DNA of 64,000 bases from Flagellimonas taeanensis (GTDB lineage: Bacteria; Bacteroidota; Bacteroidia; Flavobacteriales; Flavobacteriaceae). The stretch is taken from assembly GCF_003584105.1 (NCBI RefSeq), contig NZ_QXFO01000017.1:1-64000 (forward strand), given 5' to 3'. A model generated the notes under the pieces. That model was not told the DNA's origin and did no database searches. It was given only the letters and a program-made list of their open reading frames with translations. The position numbers were made by a program, and so were the translations under genes. How positions within the stretch are numbered: the first letter of the stretch is position 1; each line of letters starts with the position of its first letter. Below, piece after piece: positions 61,333-64,000 of this stretch.

Positions 61333-64000
61333 TTAAAAGGTGACATTGATACCGAAAGCATACTTTCGTTGATAGGGATATTGGTACCCACTGGTTTCCT
61401 GTCGTCCTGCACTATGTGCCGGGTTGATCCTATTATTCACATCGGATATGGATTCGGGGTCAAAGAAGTCAGCTACTTCGGACCACTCGAAAAGGTTGTC
61501 CCCGGAAAAGTACAATCGCAATGATGTAATGCCCATTTTCTTGGTATAGGTAGACGGGATGGTGTATCCGAAGGTGATGTTCTTGAGCCTTAGGTAGGCA
61601 GCACTGAGCATATATCCGGTTTGGGGAATGGCCAGTCCTTGAGCCTGGTCTATTCGCTCTCCTAGGTTACGGTCGGCCAACCATGCCTGGAACACGGGGT
61701 ACCTTGCATCGGTATTGGCACTGGCATAACCCGCATCTATATAGGCCTGTGAGTGTTGAGCCATAAGATCGGCGGGGTCATCGGAGGCCCTATAAAAGTC
61801 GTTCAGGTGGGCATAACCTCCGGCGTATGGTTGTTGGTAAAAGCCCCAATAGATGTAATCTTTGGGATAAAAATCCCTTTTGCCCACTCCTTGTAGAAAT
61901 ATGCCCAGGTCAAAATTGTTCCAATCCATGTTCAGGTTAAGGCCAAAGCGATATCTTGGCAACATGTTTCCAATAACACTAAGGTCCTTTGGGTCATCGG
62001 CCGTGGTTCCCTTTTCGATTTTTTGGTTACCGTCCAAATCCTTGTATTTGGGCCAACCTTCCACAATTTCCAAGGCTCCCCATGGTATAATGGCCGTCTC
62101 GTCCAAGGCATCTATCTCGGCTTGGGACTGAAACAGTCCATCAGAAGTGAGCCCCCATATTTCACCCAACTCCATCCCTTCACGATATTGGGTAAGGCTA
62201 TTGTTCGGATTTTCAAATCGGGTTATGTAAGATCGGCTATCACTTAGCACGAAGCTTGTACTAAAATTGAAGGGATTGCTAGGATTACCGAAACTATCCT
62301 TATAGCCAAGGGAAAGTTCCCAACCTTCCGTTTTCAGATCCGCTGCATTCTCATTGGGCTCGGATGCACCTAAAACGCCTGGTAAATCGGTCCCCACGGT
62401 CAACATATCCTTGGTGTCCCGACGGTATACATCCAAAGTGGCGGTTAGCTTGTTGTTGAAAAAGCCCAAATCCACGCCCAAGTTTTTGGTGATCACGGTT
62501 TCCCACGTATAATTGGAAGATGCAAGACCGGGAGAACTCACCTGTGTGGGAAGTTCCCCGTTTATGATATATCCTCCTTGACCTGCACTCATGGTAGGAA
62601 TATATCCAAAAGCACCAACATCCTGGTTGCCCAAGGAACCATAGGAAGCCCTTATCTTGAATAGGTTCAAAGTGGGCTCCAATGCTTTCATGAAAGGTTC
62701 CCGGGAAACGTTCCACGCTGCGGACACCGATGGGAAAAACCCAAAACGCTTATCCTTTGGGAAACGGGACGAACCATCGTATCGTCCATTAAGTTCCAAA
62801 ATATACCTATCCTTCAAAATATAATTGGCCCTATAAAAAGCACCCCTAAGCGCCCAGCTATATACTGCTGTATCGTTTTCATCCAACAGAATGGGACCAG
62901 TTGCCAAATTAAGCACCGGTAGTGAAGAAGAAATCACACCGCTTCGGCTAAGTGAAATATACTCGTCCCAATATTCCTCTTGGTTATACCCGGCCAACAG
63001 GGTCAATTGATGATTTTCCCCAAAGGTTTTGTTGAAGGTCGCATAAAGGTTCAGGACGTTGTATTGTTCCACACCAAAATCCCTCCATACCTGGTTGTTG
63101 CCTTCTTCCCTCACATCGTTGGGACCAAACCCTATCTGATACTTGGAATAAAATGCATCGTAATTTTGGTTTTCCTGCTCGTAGGTATATTCCCCATTGA
63201 TTTTTAGCATATCCTTGACCAGCCATGCCTGTGCCGTGAAATTGGTACGGAACGTATAGGTATTGTATTCTTCATCCCCTCCATCCGTCAATTGGGCCGC
63301 CATTCGTCCCACAGGAGTATTGGCCCAGCTCCCATCTGGATTTTCAGCATAGGCGTAGGTGTTGAAATCGAAAAGGGTGGAGATGTTAAAATAGGAAGGG
63401 TTTTTTCTTTTTCCTTTGATATAGGATGTATTGTTACCCACCGACAACCAATCGGTCAATTGTACGTTCAATTTGGACCGCATCCCTGTACGGGTAAAAT
63501 AATCCTCGGCCAGGATCAAGGAACCATTGTCCTTGTTATAGGACCCGGAAATAAAATAGTTTATCTTATCCGTTCCCCCAGTGGCACTAAGGCTATGGTT
63601 TTGGGAATAGGTGGAACTCGATAAAAAATAATCGGTCCAGTCCCTATTGCCCATATATTCCCAAAGTCCTGGGTTTACCGTACTTTCACGTACCCCCACG
63701 GTCCCGTAGGGATTATCGCTGCGTTCACGTGCCCACTGCAACTGTTCCGTTGTAAAATACTGGTTGTGCCATGGAGTGTTCTTTGAAGCGGTTTCCTGTA
63801 GCCTCATATAGATGTATGGGTCGGAAATCTTATCCGGTAATACGGTGGCCGTCCCCAAGGTGACATTGGTATTGTAATTGATCCGCATTTTGCCGTCAGA
63901 TCCACTTTTCGTGGTCACAAGAACAACCCCAAAAGCCGCCCTGGCTCCATAAATGGCTGCAGATGAGGCGTCCTTTAACACCGAAATGCTCTCGATATCC
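61333..64000 (-). CDS. SusC-family TonB-dependent transporter (locus 5b), N-terminus outside window
   Basis: The gene enters from the right edge; 889 codons are visible. The first residues (DIESISVLKDASSAAIYGARAAFGVVLVTTKSG) are the end of the plug domain, so the signal peptide, CarboxypepD_reg domain, TonB box and any STN domain lie beyond 64000. The barrel is complete, with SusC features RYDGSSRFPKDKRFGFFPSVSAAW, IRASYGSLGNQD and NYTWETVITKNLGVDLGFF, and ends FGINVTF. It pairs with susD 6 bp downstream. Whether it is sigma/FecR controlled cannot be seen here. Confidence 0.94.
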   Translation of the reverse strand, partial: DIESISVLKDASSAAIYGARAAFGVVLVTTKSGSDGKMRINYNTNVTLGTATVLPDKISDPYIYMRLQETASKNTPWHNQYFTTEQLQWARERSDNPYGTVGVRESTVNPGLWEYMGNRDWTDYFLSSSTYSQNHSLSATGGTDKINYFISGSYNKDNGSLILAEDYFTRTGMRSKLNVQLTDWLSVGNNTSYIKGKRKNPSYFNISTLFDFNTYAYAENPDGSWANTPVGRMAAQLTDGGDEEYNTYTFRTNFTAQAWLVKDMLKINGEYTYEQENQNYDAFYSKYQIGFGPNDVREEGNNQVWRDFGVEQYNVLNLYATFNKTFGENHQLTLLAGYNQEEYWDEYISLSRSGVISSSLPVLNLATGPILLDENDTAVYSWALRGAFYRANYILKDRYILELNGRYDGSSRFPKDKRFGFFPSVSAAWNVSREPFMKALEPTLNLFKIRASYGSLGNQDVGAFGYIPTMSAGQGGYIINGELPTQVSSPGLASSNYTWETVITKNLGVDLGFFNNKLTATLDVYRRDTKDMLTVGTDLPGVLGASEPNENAADLKTEGWELSLGYKDSFGNPSNPFNFSTSFVLSDSRSYITRFENPNNSLTQYREGMELGEIWGLTSDGLFQSQAEIDALDETAIIPWGALEIVEGWPKYKDLDGNQKIEKGTTADDPKDLSVIGNMLPRYRFGLNLNMDWNNFDLGIFLQGVGKRDFYPKDYIYWGFYQQPYAGGYAHLNDFYRASDDPADLMAQHSQAYIDAGYASANTDARYPVFQAWLADRNLGERIDQAQGLAIPQTGYMLSAAYLRLKNITFGYTIPSTYTKKMGITSLRLYFSGDNLFEWSEVADFFDPESISDVNNRINPAHSAGRQETSGYQYPYQRKYAFGINVTF

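Noticed and set aside
1..64000. CRISPR arrays, tRNA and rRNA genes, insertion sequences
   Set aside because: Spacers were read for spaced direct repeats, cloverleaf ends with CCA-type arms, and transposase motifs; none was seen. A dedicated scan could still find a weak case.

Overview
The window is a carbohydrate-rich segment of a Bacteroidota chromosome, most likely a marine member of the Flavobacteriaceae. The evidence is four SusC/SusD-type outer-membrane pairs, two ECF-sigma/FecR pairs, many short-signal lipoproteins, promoter boxes resembling TAnnTTTG, and moderate-GC coding DNA with AT-rich spacers. No rRNA, tRNA, insertion sequence, phage gene or CRISPR array was seen. Genus and species cannot be fixed from the sequence alone.

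Region 1 (1-24.5 kb) is a GntR-controlled polysaccharide locus. A susC-susD-heparinase II/III-type lyase-gntR block (22793 down to 14511) lies next to a very tight 12-gene minus-strand catabolic operon (13516 down to the left edge). Its genes, in order, encode a class III aminotransferase, a D-galactonate-dehydratase-like enolase-superfamily enzyme, an SDR, a ceramidase-like hydrolase, an SSS symporter, an M20 hydrolase, an epimerase-fold protein, a DapA-fold lyase, a Gfo/Idh/MocA oxidoreductase, a PQQ-type sugar dehydrogenase fused to cytochrome c, a DUF1080 lipoprotein and a second Gfo/Idh/MocA protein cut by the window edge. A SMP-30 lactonase runs divergently, and an Nramp-like transporter with altered metal-site motifs lies across from susC. 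Palindromes with a GTATAC core in both divergent promoter regions suggest that the GntR protein unites the locus. The polymer is unknown: one plausible reading is a uronate-containing glycan whose sugar acids pass through dehydration, oxidation, aldol cleavage and transamination.

Region 2 (24.5-28.7 kb) holds a membrane histidine kinase with an overlapping CheY-like receiver, and a DASS-type dicarboxylate transporter. Region 3 (28.7-43.9 kb) is a second polysaccharide locus, read leftward: a secondary-amine FAD oxidase, sigma factor, FecR, STN-SusC, SusD, PIG-L deacetylase, FucP-like MFS transporter, ROK kinase and a PL26-like lyase lipoprotein, ending in a strong terminator. A divergent MurR/RpiR regulator has a 22-bp near-palindrome upstream.

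Region 4 (44-51.4 kb) is housekeeping and stress-related. A TPP riboswitch precedes a PnuC-family gene (hence a probable thiamine transporter, PnuT) that overlaps an acyl-CoA-dehydrogenase-fold flavoprotein. Next come a Bcr/CflA drug exporter, an aldo/keto reductase, an AraC regulator, an ABM monooxygenase, an MdaB-like quinone reductase, a nitroreductase and a divergent HxlR redox regulator. Region 5 (51.5-64 kb) has a third locus (fecR-sigma-STN susC-susD-ENPP phosphodiesterase, with fecR unusually ahead of sigma) and a fourth susC-susD pair, cut by the right edge and closed by a textbook terminator.
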